A DNA stretch of 6,611 nt, from contig DCTX01000032.1 of NCBI GenBank assembly GCA_002329325.1, positions 1 to 6,611 on the forward strand, read 5' to 3'. A model generated the notes under the pieces. That model did no database searches and had not been told where the DNA came from. It saw nothing but the letters and a program-made list of their open reading frames with translations. Shown here piece after piece: positions 1 to 6,578 of this stretch. Positions within the stretch are counted from its first letter, which is position 1. Each line of letters opens with the position of its first letter. The translations under genes and the position numbers were made by a program. Source of the stretch: Anaerolineales bacterium UBA1429. GTDB taxonomy: Bacteria > Chloroflexota > Anaerolineae > UBA1429.

Positions 1-41
1 ACATTTTCACTGATTGACAACAAAAGGCATCTGGCTGCGAA

Positions 42-79
42 ATCGCCGTCGGGCCCGCTTGCAGTGGCCCGACGGCGAT
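42..79 (-). terminator. 14-bp perfect hairpin after the Lon-like protease, probable terminator
   Basis: ATCGCCGTCGGGCC (42-55) and GGCCCGACGGCGAT (66-79) pair perfectly over 14 bp around a 10-nt loop, 29 bp after the protease stop codon. Read on the minus strand, the stem is followed only by TTT and then CGCAG, with a further TTTT some 12 nt on. It is therefore a strong hairpin with a weak U-tract: a non-canonical intrinsic terminator, or a 3'-end block to exonucleases. On the plus strand no U-tract follows. Confidence 0.65.
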
Positions 80-108
80 GCAGATCGCGTCACTCCTCGG
101 GGATGCGC

Positions 109-2598
109 TCAGGTGGAGGCGGGGATGTCGGGATCGGGCAGGTCGGCAGGGGGCTCGTCGTTGGGCACATCCCTATCGGCGCCCTGCACGTCGTTGCGCG
201 GTGGCTGGGTGGCCTTTATCATGCGCTCCGCATAGAGATTCAGCTTCTTCTTGACCAGGGCGTACAGCGTGCCCTCTGGGTAGTTGCCCTCGGCATCCTC
301 CTCGCCGGCGGGCATGCCCGTCAGCAGCTCGATGCCCTCCTCGATGGTGGAGACGGCGTAGACGTGGAACTCGCCTCGCTCCACGGCCTCCACCACGTCG
401 GGGCGCAGCATCAGGTTGCGCACGTTGGCTTCCGGAATCAGCACCCCCTGGTCGCCCGTCAGGCCGCGCTCACGGCACAGGTCATAGAACCCCTCGATCT
501 TGGCATTGACGCCACCGATGGCCTGCACCCGCCCCAACTGGCTCACCGAGCCGGTGACGGCCAGGTTCTGCCGGATCGGCACCTCGGCCAGGCTGGAGAG
601 CAGCGCATACAGCTCCGTGGAAGAGGCGCTATCGCCCTCTACGCCGCCATAGTTCTGCTCAAAGGTCAGGCTGGCGGCCATGCTCAGGGGCCGGTGCTGG
701 GCGAAACGGCTGGCCAGATAGGAGGAGAGGATCAGGTTGCCCTTGTCATGGATGGGGCCGCTCAGCTTGACCTCCCGATCGATGCTCACGACCCCCGCCC
801 GCCCGATGAAGGTGCGCGCCGAGATGCGCGAGGGCAGGCCGAAGGTAAAGTCGGCGGCCTGGGCCACGGAGAGGGCGTTGATCTGGCCCACCGCGGCGCC
901 CTCGGTATCGATGAGGATGGTCCCCTGCTGGATCGTCTCCAGGTAGCGCTCCTTGACGTAATCCAGGCGCCGTTGGCGGGCGGTGACGGCCTGCTGGACG
1001 TCCTCGGCGGTGGCCAGCGGGCGCCCGGCGCGCTTGGCCCAATAGGCCGATTCGCGCACCAGGTCGGCCATGGCGGCAAAGCGGGTGGTGAGCTTGTCCT
1101 GATCGGCGGCGGCGCGGCCGCTCTCCTCCACCAGCCGCGCCACGGCGGTGGGATCAAAGTGGAGCAGGTTCTCGCGCCGGCAGATGTCCCCCACAAAGTC
1201 GGCCAGGCTCATGAGGCCGGCCTCATCGCGGCGCATATCCACGGCGAACTCGGCCTTGACCTTGAAGAGCTCGCTGAACTCCTCATCCAGGGCATAGAGC
1301 ATCTGGTACAGCCGCTGGTCGCCGATGATGACGATCTTGACATCCAGGGGGATGGGCTCGGGCTCCAGGCTGACCGCCGCGACGACGCCATAGAACTGGG
1401 CCATCTCCTCGATCTTGATCTCGCCGTTGCGCAGGGCTCGCTTGAGGGCATCGTAGGCCAGGGGGTTGGAGAGCAGGCTCTGGGCCTCCATCACCAGGTA
1501 GCCGCCGTTGGCGCGATGCAGGGCCCCCGGGCGAATCTGGCGAAAGTCGGTGACCATGGTGCCGAACTCGGCGCGATGCTCGATGCGGCCCACCAGGTTA
1601 TGGTAGGTGGGGTTGTCCTCGATGACGACGGGCGCGGCCTGGCCGGGACCGTTCTCGGACAAGACGTTGATGGTGTAGCGATCGAACGGGCGCTCCTGCG
1701 GCCGCTGGGGCCGCAACCCAAAGGGCAGCGGCGAGGCGTTCTCCTCCTGGGGCATGAGGCGCTCCAGGTTGGCGATGATATCGGCGCGCACGGCATCCAG
1801 GTACGCCAGGACGTGGGCGCAACTCTGGAACTTGTCGCGGATGTCGCTCATGAGGGTATCCAGCACAAAGCCCGCCATCTCGGCGTTGATCTGGTCCAGG
1901 GCCTGCTTGCCCTGGCGGTCCAGCTCGCGGGCGCGGCGCATGGCCTCGTCGAACTCCTTCTGGAGCTCGGGTCGGAACGACTCGAACCGCCTCTTGATCT
2001 CGGGATCGAGCTTCTGATAGTCTTCCGCGCTCAGGACCTCGCCGTTGAGCATGGGCGCGATGGCCAGGCCCGCCTGCGAGCGGATCAGGGCAAAGCCGCG
2101 CTCGTTCAGATAGTTTTCCAGGGTCTCGTAGAGCTGCATCTGCTTGCTCTGCATCTCTTGCATGAACTCGCGGCGCCGCTCTTCGTAGGGCTGGCCCTCA
2201 AAGGTGCGCGGGATCTCGTCCTGAATGCGCTCGATCAGCTCGGCCATCATCTTGCGCAGCTCGCTGGAACGGCCGGCCGGCAGCCTCAGGGCGCGGGGCT
2301 TGCGGGGATCGTCAAAATTGTAGACATAACACCACTCGGCGGGGGCGGGGCGGGCGGCGGCCCGTTGAGTCAGAAAGCGGCGCACCGCGGTGGTGCGGCC
2401 CGAGCCGGCCGGCCCCACAGCGTAGATGTTGTAGCCCTTGCTGGGGATCTCGACGCCAAAGTCTATGGCCTCGACCGCTCGATCCTGGCCGATGACGCGC
2501 TGGAGAGGCTGCAGTTCCTCTGTGGATTGAAAGCCAAAGATGGAGGGGTCGGTCCTCTGGCGCAGTTGTTCGGGCCTGAGCCGTTTGATGTGATCCAT
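109..2598 (-). CDS. Lon-family (S16) serine protease with AAA_32-type N-terminal domain
   Basis: An 829-residue cytosolic protease of the Lon-like group related to COG1067 (AAA_32 plus Lon proteolytic domain), expected to degrade damaged or regulatory proteins. Visible order: P-loop GPAGSGRT at 62-69; a long charged, helical, probably coiled-coil insertion at about 110-285; the segment GALHRANGGYLVMEA at 358-372 in the Walker B region; a sensor-like strand KIVIIGDQRLYQML at 421-434; and the S16 domain from about 565 to 762. The catalytic Ser is S657 in EGDSASS and the Lys is K700 in GGVNAKIEGF. Their 43-residue spacing equals that of S679/K722 in E. coli Lon. The P-loop lysine is Arg and the Walker B position reads M-E-A, so ATPase activity is uncertain. 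LonC-type, ATP-independent proteolysis is the alternative. The tail after about 795 is Pro/Asp-rich and probably disordered. The ATG start is supported by AGGGAGGT just upstream. The gene has its own promoter and is probably only loosely linked to the sulfur genes. Confidence 0.95.
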   Translation of the reverse strand: MDHIKRLRPEQLRQRTDPSIFGFQSTEELQPLQRVIGQDRAVEAIDFGVEIPSKGYNIYAVGPAGSGRTTAVRRFLTQRAAARPAPAEWCYVYNFDDPRKPRALRLPAGRSSELRKMMAELIERIQDEIPRTFEGQPYEERRREFMQEMQSKQMQLYETLENYLNERGFALIRSQAGLAIAPMLNGEVLSAEDYQKLDPEIKRRFESFRPELQKEFDEAMRRARELDRQGKQALDQINAEMAGFVLDTLMSDIRDKFQSCAHVLAYLDAVRADIIANLERLMPQEENASPLPFGLRPQRPQERPFDRYTINVLSENGPGQAAPVVIEDNPTYHNLVGRIEHRAEFGTMVTDFRQIRPGALHRANGGYLVMEAQSLLSNPLAYDALKRALRNGEIKIEEMAQFYGVVAAVSLEPEPIPLDVKIVIIGDQRLYQMLYALDEEFSELFKVKAEFAVDMRRDEAGLMSLADFVGDICRRENLLHFDPTAVARLVEESGRAAADQDKLTTRFAAMADLVRESAYWAKRAGRPLATAEDVQQAVTARQRRLDYVKERYLETIQQGTILIDTEGAAVGQINALSVAQAADFTFGLPSRISARTFIGRAGVVSIDREVKLSGPIHDKGNLILSSYLASRFAQHRPLSMAASLTFEQNYGGVEGDSASSTELYALLSSLAEVPIRQNLAVTGSVSQLGRVQAIGGVNAKIEGFYDLCRERGLTGDQGVLIPEANVRNLMLRPDVVEAVERGEFHVYAVSTIEEGIELLTGMPAGEEDAEGNYPEGTLYALVKKKLNLYAERMIKATQPPRNDVQGADRDVPNDEPPADLPDPDIPAST

Positions 2599-2602
2599 GG
2601 AG

Positions 2603-2610
2603 ACCTCCCT
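2603..2610 (-). promoter_or_regulatory. Strong Shine-Dalgarno of the Lon-like protease gene
   Basis: AGGGAGGT on the minus strand lies 4 nt before the ATG at 2596-2598 (5 nt counted from its GGAGG core). It fixes the start of the protease. Confidence 0.7.
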
Positions 2611-2639
2611 GAAGACGGATGCAATCGCGGACTGATGCG

Positions 2640-2668
2640 ATTATAGCATTCGCCAGGGCGACCACCAA
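2640..2668 (-). promoter_or_regulatory. Extended -10 promoter of the Lon-like protease gene
   Basis: On the minus strand a perfect TATAAT (2640-2645) is preceded by TGC, the extended -10 element, and by a partial -35 TTGGTG (2663-2668) at exactly 17 bp. The start should lie near 2633, giving a leader of about 35 nt. It means the protease can be transcribed independently of the upstream sulfur genes. Confidence 0.75.
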
Positions 2669-2686
2669 CCATGGCGCCGGGGTGGG

Positions 2687-2725
2687 CAGGGCGATGCGCA
2701 GGCTCGCGCCATGCCACGCGCCCTG
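2687..2725 (-). other. Inverted repeat after the E1 gene, possible weak 3' hairpin
   Basis: CAGGGCG (2687-2693) and CGCCCTG (2719-2725) form a perfect 7-bp inverted repeat just past the E1 stop codon. The 25-nt interior can itself pair in part. No U-tract follows on the minus strand, so it is not a classical intrinsic terminator. It may stabilise the 3' end or attenuate read-through into the protease gene. A second CAGGGCG at 2654-2660 makes alternative pairing possible. Confidence 0.3.
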
Positions 2726-2733
2726 TCGCTGGC

Positions 2734-3756
2734 TCAGGTGCCCACGTAGCGGGCATAGAGGCCCCGCGCCACGGCCTCGTCGGTGGTGCCCTTGACGATG
2801 GCGCGCCCTGTGGGGAACAGGACGATCTCGGCGCCCTCCACGGCAAAGGTGAGCAGGAAGCCGTTGTAGCTGGTGGGGCCGATGCGGGCCAGCCGCGCGT
2901 GCAGCGCCTCCAACGGGATCTGGCGCTCCTCGGCGGGCGAGATCTGGACGGCGTTGCGTCCGCACATGCTGGCGGTAAAGGCGGTGCGCTGCCCCGTGAG
3001 GTAGTCGTACGCGCCGGCGCAAGCGGGACAATCGGGGCGGCGCTCCAGCGCCACCACGCGCACGTCGCCCTGCCACACGTCGGCAAGCAGCAAGCCAGGC
3101 CTGGGCGGCTGGCCCGTCAGCAGCCGCAAAGCCTCGGCGGCCTCCCACGCGCCGATGAGGCCGGTGATGGGCGCTAGCACCCCTTCGCTATCGCAGGTGG
3201 GCATGGTGCCGGGCGGCGGCACCTCGGCGATCAGGCAGCGCAGGCAGGGCGTCTGGCCGGGGACGATGGTCATGGCGTTGCCCTGGGCGCCCAGCGCCGC
3301 GCCATAGACCCAGGGGATGCCCAGCTTGAGGCAGGCGTCGTTGAGGAGCAGGCGCGTCTCGATGTTGTCGGTGCCATCCAGCACCAGGTCAACGCCCTGC
3401 AGGGTGGCCTCGGCGTTGCCCGGGTGCAGGTCGCGGATCAGAGGCTCGATAGCGATGGCGCTGTTGATCTTGCCCAGCCGGCGGGCCGCCGCCACAGCCT
3501 TGGGCAGGCGCTCGCGGGCGTCGGCTTCGGCAAAGAGAGTCTGGCGCTGCAGGTTGCTCAGCTCGACGAAATCGCGATCGAGCAGGCGTAGCCTGCCGAC
3601 CCCCGCGCGGCACAGGATCTCGGCGATGACGCTGCCCAGGGCGCCCAGCCCCACGACCAAGACCGTGGCGGCGCCCAGGGCGCGCTGCCCCTCGAGGCCG
3701 ATGCCCCGGAAGAGGATCTGCTTGGCGTAACGCTCAGTATCCGCTGCTTCTACCAT
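2734..3756 (-). CDS. ThiF/MoeB/HesA-family E1-like adenylyltransferase with C-terminal extension
   Basis: E1-like enzyme that should use ATP to adenylate the C-terminal glycine of a ubiquitin-like sulfur carrier (ThiS, MoaD or TtuB type). I prefer the ATG at 3756 (340 aa): GAGAGGG lies 10 nt upstream, and the protein then begins MVEAADTERYAKQILF like the family. A GTG at 3777 would add seven residues but has no Shine-Dalgarno. Numbered from the ATG: nucleotide-binding loop GLGALGS 36-42, DRDFVELSNLQRQ 60-72, K86, LDGTDN 126-131, zinc cysteine pairs C171/C174 and C243/C246, and C188 in TCDSEGVL at the usual position of the family's loop cysteine. After the second zinc pair, about 90 further residues carry C265 in MCGRNAVQ and end in GRAIVKGTTDEAVARGLYARYVGT-like sequence. 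This is not a rhodanese domain. Substrate choice (thiamine, molybdopterin or tRNA thiolation) cannot be told from sequence. It lies 88 bp after iscS and is probably cotranscribed with it. Confidence 0.92.
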   Translation of the reverse strand: MVEAADTERYAKQILFRGIGLEGQRALGAATVLVVGLGALGSVIAEILCRAGVGRLRLLDRDFVELSNLQRQTLFAEADARERLPKAVAAARRLGKINSAIAIEPLIRDLHPGNAEATLQGVDLVLDGTDNIETRLLLNDACLKLGIPWVYGAALGAQGNAMTIVPGQTPCLRCLIAEVPPPGTMPTCDSEGVLAPITGLIGAWEAAEALRLLTGQPPRPGLLLADVWQGDVRVVALERRPDCPACAGAYDYLTGQRTAFTASMCGRNAVQISPAEERQIPLEALHARLARIGPTSYNGFLLTFAVEGAEIVLFPTGRAIVKGTTDEAVARGLYARYVGT

Positions 3757-3766
3757 GGATGACGTT

Positions 3767-3773
3767 CCCTCTC
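3767..3773 (-). promoter_or_regulatory. Shine-Dalgarno sequence favouring the ATG at 3756 for the E1 gene
   Basis: GAGAGGG on the minus strand lies 10 nt before the ATG at 3754-3756 and would fall inside the coding region if the GTG at 3775-3777 were used. No purine-rich sequence precedes that GTG. The spacing is a little long, so the choice is likely but not certain. Confidence 0.55.
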
Positions 3774-3844
3774 GCACAGGGCCGATTGTCGGGGCGATCA
3801 GCGTGAGCCTGTCCTGCCAATGCCCTCACCCCGCTCGGCCACGC

Positions 3845-5005
3845 CTATCGGCTGGCCGGCGCCATGGCCCGCAGGCTCTCGATCGCTCGCGCCAGTGTAT
3901 CCAGGGTATAGTCGATATCGGCGGCGGAGGTGGCGCGCCCCAGAGAAAAGCGCACGCTGCCCGCTGCCCGCGCCCGGCTGATCCCCATGGCCAGCAGCAC
4001 GTGGGAGGGGTCCACGGCGCCGGAGGCGCAGGCCGACCCGGTGGAGACGGCGATCCCCTGGCTATCGAGGGCCAGCAGCACCGATTCTCCCTCGACGCGG
4101 CCAAAGCTCATGTTCAGGATGTGGGGCAGGCGGCGCTCGGCCGGCGGGCCGTTGCGGGTCGCGTCGGAGATGCGCGCCAGGATGCCCTGCTCCAGCCGCT
4201 CGGCCAGCCCCCGCAGGCGCTCGGATTCGGCAGGGCGTTCTTGCTCGGCCAGCTCCAGCGCCTTGGCCAGCCCCACGATGCCCGCCACGTTCTCGGTGCC
4301 CGGATGCAGCTTGCGCTCCTGGCTGCCGCCATAGCGCAGGGGGACCAGGGGGGTGCCCGGCCGCACATACAGGGCGCCCACACCCCGGGGACCGTAGAAC
4401 TTGTGGGCCGTCAACGAGAGCAGATCCACCCCCAGCGCCTCGACGTTCACCGGCAGCTTGCCCACGGCCTGCACGGCGTCGGTGTGCACCAGGGCGCCAT
4501 AGGGCCGGGCCAGCTCGACGATCTCGGCCACAGGCTGGATGGCGCCGGTCTCGTTGTTGGCCAGCATCACGCTCACCAGAAGCGTATCGGGGCGCAGCGC
4601 CTCGGCCAGGGCGTCCAGCCGCACGATGCCTTCGGCGTCCACCGGCAGATAGGTGACCTCGTAGCCCTGCTCCTGCAGGCGCTGCATGGTGTGCAGCACC
4701 GCATGGTGCTCGATGGCCGTGGTGATCAGGTGGCGGCGGCCCTCCCGTGCAGCGTGGGCCACGCCCTGGATGGCCAGATTGTCGCTATCGGTGCCCCCGG
4801 CGGTAAAGACCAGGGTCTCGGGCGCGGCGCCCAGCAGGGCGGCCACCTTGCGACGGCTCTGCTCCAGCGCCTGCTTGGCGCGCTGGCCGTAATGGTGCAG
4901 GCTGGAGGGATTCCCGTACGCCTCGCCCTGGTGAGCAAGCATGGCCTCGCTCACCTCGGGGCGACAGGGCGTGGTGGCGGCATAGTCCAGATAGATCTCT
5001 TGCAT
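3845..5005 (-). CDS. iscS: Cysteine desulfurase, group I (IscS/NifS type)
   Basis: PLP enzyme converting L-cysteine to L-alanine and an enzyme-bound persulfide that feeds Fe-S clusters, thiolated tRNA or sulfur carriers in the cytosol. The 386 residues start with the family signature YLDYAATTP (5-13). H100 in EHHAVL should stack on the cofactor, NNETGAIQP lies at 150-158, D176 and Q179 sit in HTDAVQ, and K202 in TAHKFYGP forms the Schiff base. C326 in STGSACASG is the persulfide cysteine on the longer loop typical of group I enzymes, and R352 in SVRFSLGR should bind the substrate carboxylate. It is about 18 residues shorter than E. coli IscS and lacks its C-terminal extension, resembling the shorter NifS/YrvO-type enzymes. 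The ATG start is preceded by GAGGAG with a 5-nt spacer. Its place between cysK and an E1 gene suggests sulfur supply to a carrier protein. Which Fe-S scaffold it serves is unknown. Confidence 0.96.
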   Translation of the reverse strand: MQEIYLDYAATTPCRPEVSEAMLAHQGEAYGNPSSLHHYGQRAKQALEQSRRKVAALLGAAPETLVFTAGGTDSDNLAIQGVAHAAREGRRHLITTAIEHHAVLHTMQRLQEQGYEVTYLPVDAEGIVRLDALAEALRPDTLLVSVMLANNETGAIQPVAEIVELARPYGALVHTDAVQAVGKLPVNVEALGVDLLSLTAHKFYGPRGVGALYVRPGTPLVPLRYGGSQERKLHPGTENVAGIVGLAKALELAEQERPAESERLRGLAERLEQGILARISDATRNGPPAERRLPHILNMSFGRVEGESVLLALDSQGIAVSTGSACASGAVDPSHVLLAMGISRARAAGSVRFSLGRATSAADIDYTLDTLARAIESLRAMAPASR

Positions 5006-5039
5006 GGCTACTCCTCGAAAGCAGACTCAGATCATCCTC

Positions 5040-5100
5040 GCGCAAAGAGCGCCAAGGCCGGATCAGGCCTCCCCTCTGCGCCCTTGACGCTCAGAAGCGT
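5040..5100 (-). other. Cluster of three short hairpins in the cysK-iscS gap
   Basis: The 143-bp gap between cysK and iscS holds three small perfect stems: GCGC/GCGC (5040-5052, 5-nt loop), AGGCC/GGCCT (5055-5070, 6-nt loop) and ACGCT/AGCGT (5087-5100, 4-nt loop). None is followed by a U-run and I find no convincing promoter in the gap. The stems are short enough to be chance in GC-rich DNA, but they could mark an mRNA processing or stability region. Confidence 0.25.
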
Positions 5101-5148
5101 GGCGCGGACCCGTTTTCATCCCCTGCGGTGCGCTATAGGCATGCCCAT

Positions 5149-6072
5149 CTACTCCTGGAACAGGGCGGTGCTTAGGTAGCGCTCGCCGGTATCGGGCAGG
5201 ATGACGACGATCAGCTTGCCGGCGTTCTCCGGGCGGGCGGCCACCTGCAGGGCGGCGGTCACGGCGGCGCCGGAGGATATGCCCGCCAGGATGCCCTCTT
5301 CGCGGGCCAGGCGGCGGGCGGTGGCAAGGGCCGCCTCATCCTCCACCTGCACGATCTCGTCGAGCAGCTCGCGGCGCAGCACATCGGGGACGAACCCCGC
5401 CCCGATGCCCTGGATGTTGTGGGGGCCGGGCTTGCCGCCCGAGATCACGGGCGAGCGCACGGGCTCGACGGCGATGGCGCGGAAGCTCGGCTTGCGGGCC
5501 TTGAGCACCTGGGTCACGCCTGTGATGGTGCCGCCGGTGCCCACCCCCGCCACCAGGATATCCACCTGGCCATCGGTATCGGCCCAGATCTCCTCCGCCG
5601 TGGTCTCGCGGTGGATCTGGGGGTTGGCCGGGTTCTGGAACTGCTGCAGGATGATGCTGCCCGGCGTGGCCGCCTGCAGCTCCTCCGCCTTGCGGATGGC
5701 GCCGCGCATCCCCTCGGCGCCGGGAGTCAGCACCAGCTCGGCGCCCAGGGCGCGCAGCAGGCTGCGGCGCTCCTGGCTCATGGTATCGGGCATGGTCAGG
5801 ATCAGCTTGTAGCCCCGGGCCGCGGCCACAAAGGCCAGGGCGATGCCCGTGTTGCCGCTGGTGGGCTCGATCAGGGTGCCGCCGGGCTGCAGGGCGCCCG
5901 CCCGCTCGGCGGCGTTCACCATCGAGACTCCGATGCGGTCTTTGACGCTGTGGAGCGGATTGAACGACTCGACTTTGGCGACCACCTGGGCCGGCAATCC
6001 GGCGGGCAGGCGGTTCAGGCGCACCAGCGGGGTGCGGCCGATGGTCTTGGTGATGTCGGCATAGATGTTCAC
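5149..6072 (-). CDS. cysK: Cysteine synthase (O-acetylserine sulfhydrylase, CysK type)
   Basis: Fold-type II PLP enzyme that makes L-cysteine and acetate from O-acetyl-L-serine and sulfide, the last step of cysteine biosynthesis. It is 307 residues, normal for CysK. K44 in NPLHSVKDR binds PLP. PTSGNTG at 70-76 is the substrate-binding loop, and GTGGT at 178-182 holds the cofactor phosphate. GIGAGFVP is at 222-229, S267 in GISSGAA should contact the pyridine nitrogen, and PDTGERYLST at 293-302 is the usual C-terminal signature. The start is GTG, chosen because AGAGAGG lies 7 nt upstream and the next in-frame Met is residue 51, beyond the catalytic lysine. It follows the regulator by 28 bp, so the two are very likely cotranscribed. 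CysM or cystathionine beta-synthase are less likely because of the length, the absence of CBS domains and the CysK-like motifs. Its product is the substrate of the downstream desulfurase. Confidence 0.96.
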   Translation of the reverse strand: MNIYADITKTIGRTPLVRLNRLPAGLPAQVVAKVESFNPLHSVKDRIGVSMVNAAERAGALQPGGTLIEPTSGNTGIALAFVAAARGYKLILTMPDTMSQERRSLLRALGAELVLTPGAEGMRGAIRKAEELQAATPGSIILQQFQNPANPQIHRETTAEEIWADTDGQVDILVAGVGTGGTITGVTQVLKARKPSFRAIAVEPVRSPVISGGKPGPHNIQGIGAGFVPDVLRRELLDEIVQVEDEAALATARRLAREEGILAGISSGAAVTAALQVAARPENAGKLIVVILPDTGERYLSTALFQE

Positions 6073-6079
6073 AGTAGGG

Positions 6080-6086
6080 CCTCTCT
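6080..6086 (-). promoter_or_regulatory. Shine-Dalgarno sequence deciding the GTG start of cysK
   Basis: AGAGAGG on the minus strand ends 7 nt before the GTG at 6070-6072. There is no ATG in a usable place, and the 28-bp gap between the regulator's stop codon and this GTG leaves little room for another start. Confidence 0.7.
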
Positions 6087-6100
6087 ATCGAATTGACGTG

Positions 6101-6541
6101 CTAGATCTGGTACAAGTCTCCGGCCACCCGCTGCTTTTCGCGGGCGCGGTCGGCCAGGTCGGCGAGGGTGGTGTCCTCCAGCACCTGGCGGCTGGCGGCG
6201 TACATGCGCGCCCACACCTCGCGGGTGACGCAACCGTCGTAGCGGGGGCACGCGGCCCCCTCGGTACAGGCCACCAGGGGGGTGGGCCCCTCCAGGGCGT
6301 CGAACACCTCGGCCAGGACGATGCGCTCCGGCTCGCGGGCCAGGGCATAGCCGCCCAGGGCGCCGCGGGTGGTGTGCACCAGCCCGGCGTTGCGCAGGGC
6401 GACCAGGATGCTCTCCAGATATTTGATGGGCACCTGCTGGCGCTCGGCGATCTCGCCGGAGGGCACGGGGGCCTGGGCCTGGTGCAGAGCCAGGTCCACC
6501 AGGGCACGGGTGCCGTAGCGCATCTTGGTGGTGAGCTTCAT
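6101..6541 (-). CDS. iscR: Rrf2-family transcriptional regulator, IscR-like (probable Fe-S sensor)
   Basis: A 146-residue winged-helix DNA-binding repressor/activator of the Rrf2 family, probably regulating its own operon. The N-terminus MKLTTKMRYGTRALVDLA and the wing region GLVHTTRGALGGYALAR are classic for the family. It aligns without gaps to E. coli IscR through residue 110 or so. C92, C98 and C104 fall at exactly the positions of the three cluster-binding cysteines of IscR, and E43, which controls site discrimination in E. coli IscR, is also present (KYLES). The fourth IscR ligand, His107, is Arg here (CVTREVW), so if a cluster binds, the fourth ligand differs. CymR, the cysteine-metabolism repressor of Bacillus, lacks this cysteine triad, which argues for a cluster-binding protein, although the cysK target is CymR-like. 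It is the first gene of the operon, behind a consensus promoter overlapped by an inverted repeat. Confidence 0.93.
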   Translation of the reverse strand: MKLTTKMRYGTRALVDLALHQAQAPVPSGEIAERQQVPIKYLESILVALRNAGLVHTTRGALGGYALAREPERIVLAEVFDALEGPTPLVACTEGAACPRYDGCVTREVWARMYAASRQVLEDTTLADLADRAREKQRVAGDLYQI

Positions 6542-6555
6542 AGGCGAACCATCCT

Positions 6556-6578
6556 ATTCCTATGTGGATTATGGGAAT
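6556..6578. promoter_or_regulatory. Inverted repeat over the start site, probable Rrf2-regulator operator
   Basis: Half-sites ATTCCTAT (6556-6563) and ATGGGAAT (6571-6578) form an 8-bp inverted repeat with one mismatch around a 7-bp centre, 23 bp in all. It overlaps the last two bases of the -10 hexamer and covers the expected start site, so a bound dimer would block initiation. Rrf2 dimers are known to bind dyads of about this length. Assignment to the downstream iscR-like gene is inferred from position. The half-site is unlike the E. coli IscR type 1 sequence. Confidence 0.65.

Noticed and set aside
14..19. TTGACA on the plus strand near the left edge
   Set aside because: No -10-like hexamer lies 16-18 bp downstream (the bases there are GC-rich), and no plus-strand gene follows.
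64..2646. A long open frame (860 codons) on the plus strand opposite the protease gene
   Set aside because: Its translation is low-complexity, rich in Gly, Ala, Leu, His and Gln with no domain, typical of the antisense frame of a high-GC gene. The minus-strand frame has clear Lon catalytic motifs and a Shine-Dalgarno.
3805..3822. TTGGCA on the minus strand in the iscS-E1 gap as a -35 for the E1 gene
   Set aside because: No -10-like sequence follows at 16-18 bp.
3757..3844. tRNA-like start GTGGCCGAGCGG on the minus strand (3831-3842) in the iscS-E1 gap
   Set aside because: It resembles the 5' part of tRNA-Ser/Leu, but no TpsiC arm (GTTCRA) follows, no acceptor stem closes and the available gap is too short. 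Chance match.
5132..5137. CTATAG/TATAGC -10-like sequence just after the cysK stop codon, possible promoter for iscS
   Set aside because: The hexamer at 17 bp upstream is TTCCAG, a poor -35 match, and the TG element is off by one position. It is not strong enough to call.
3755..5179. A 474-codon plus-strand open frame opposite the cysteine desulfurase gene
   Set aside because: It has the same antisense-shadow composition, and the minus strand encodes an unmistakable desulfurase over the same bases.
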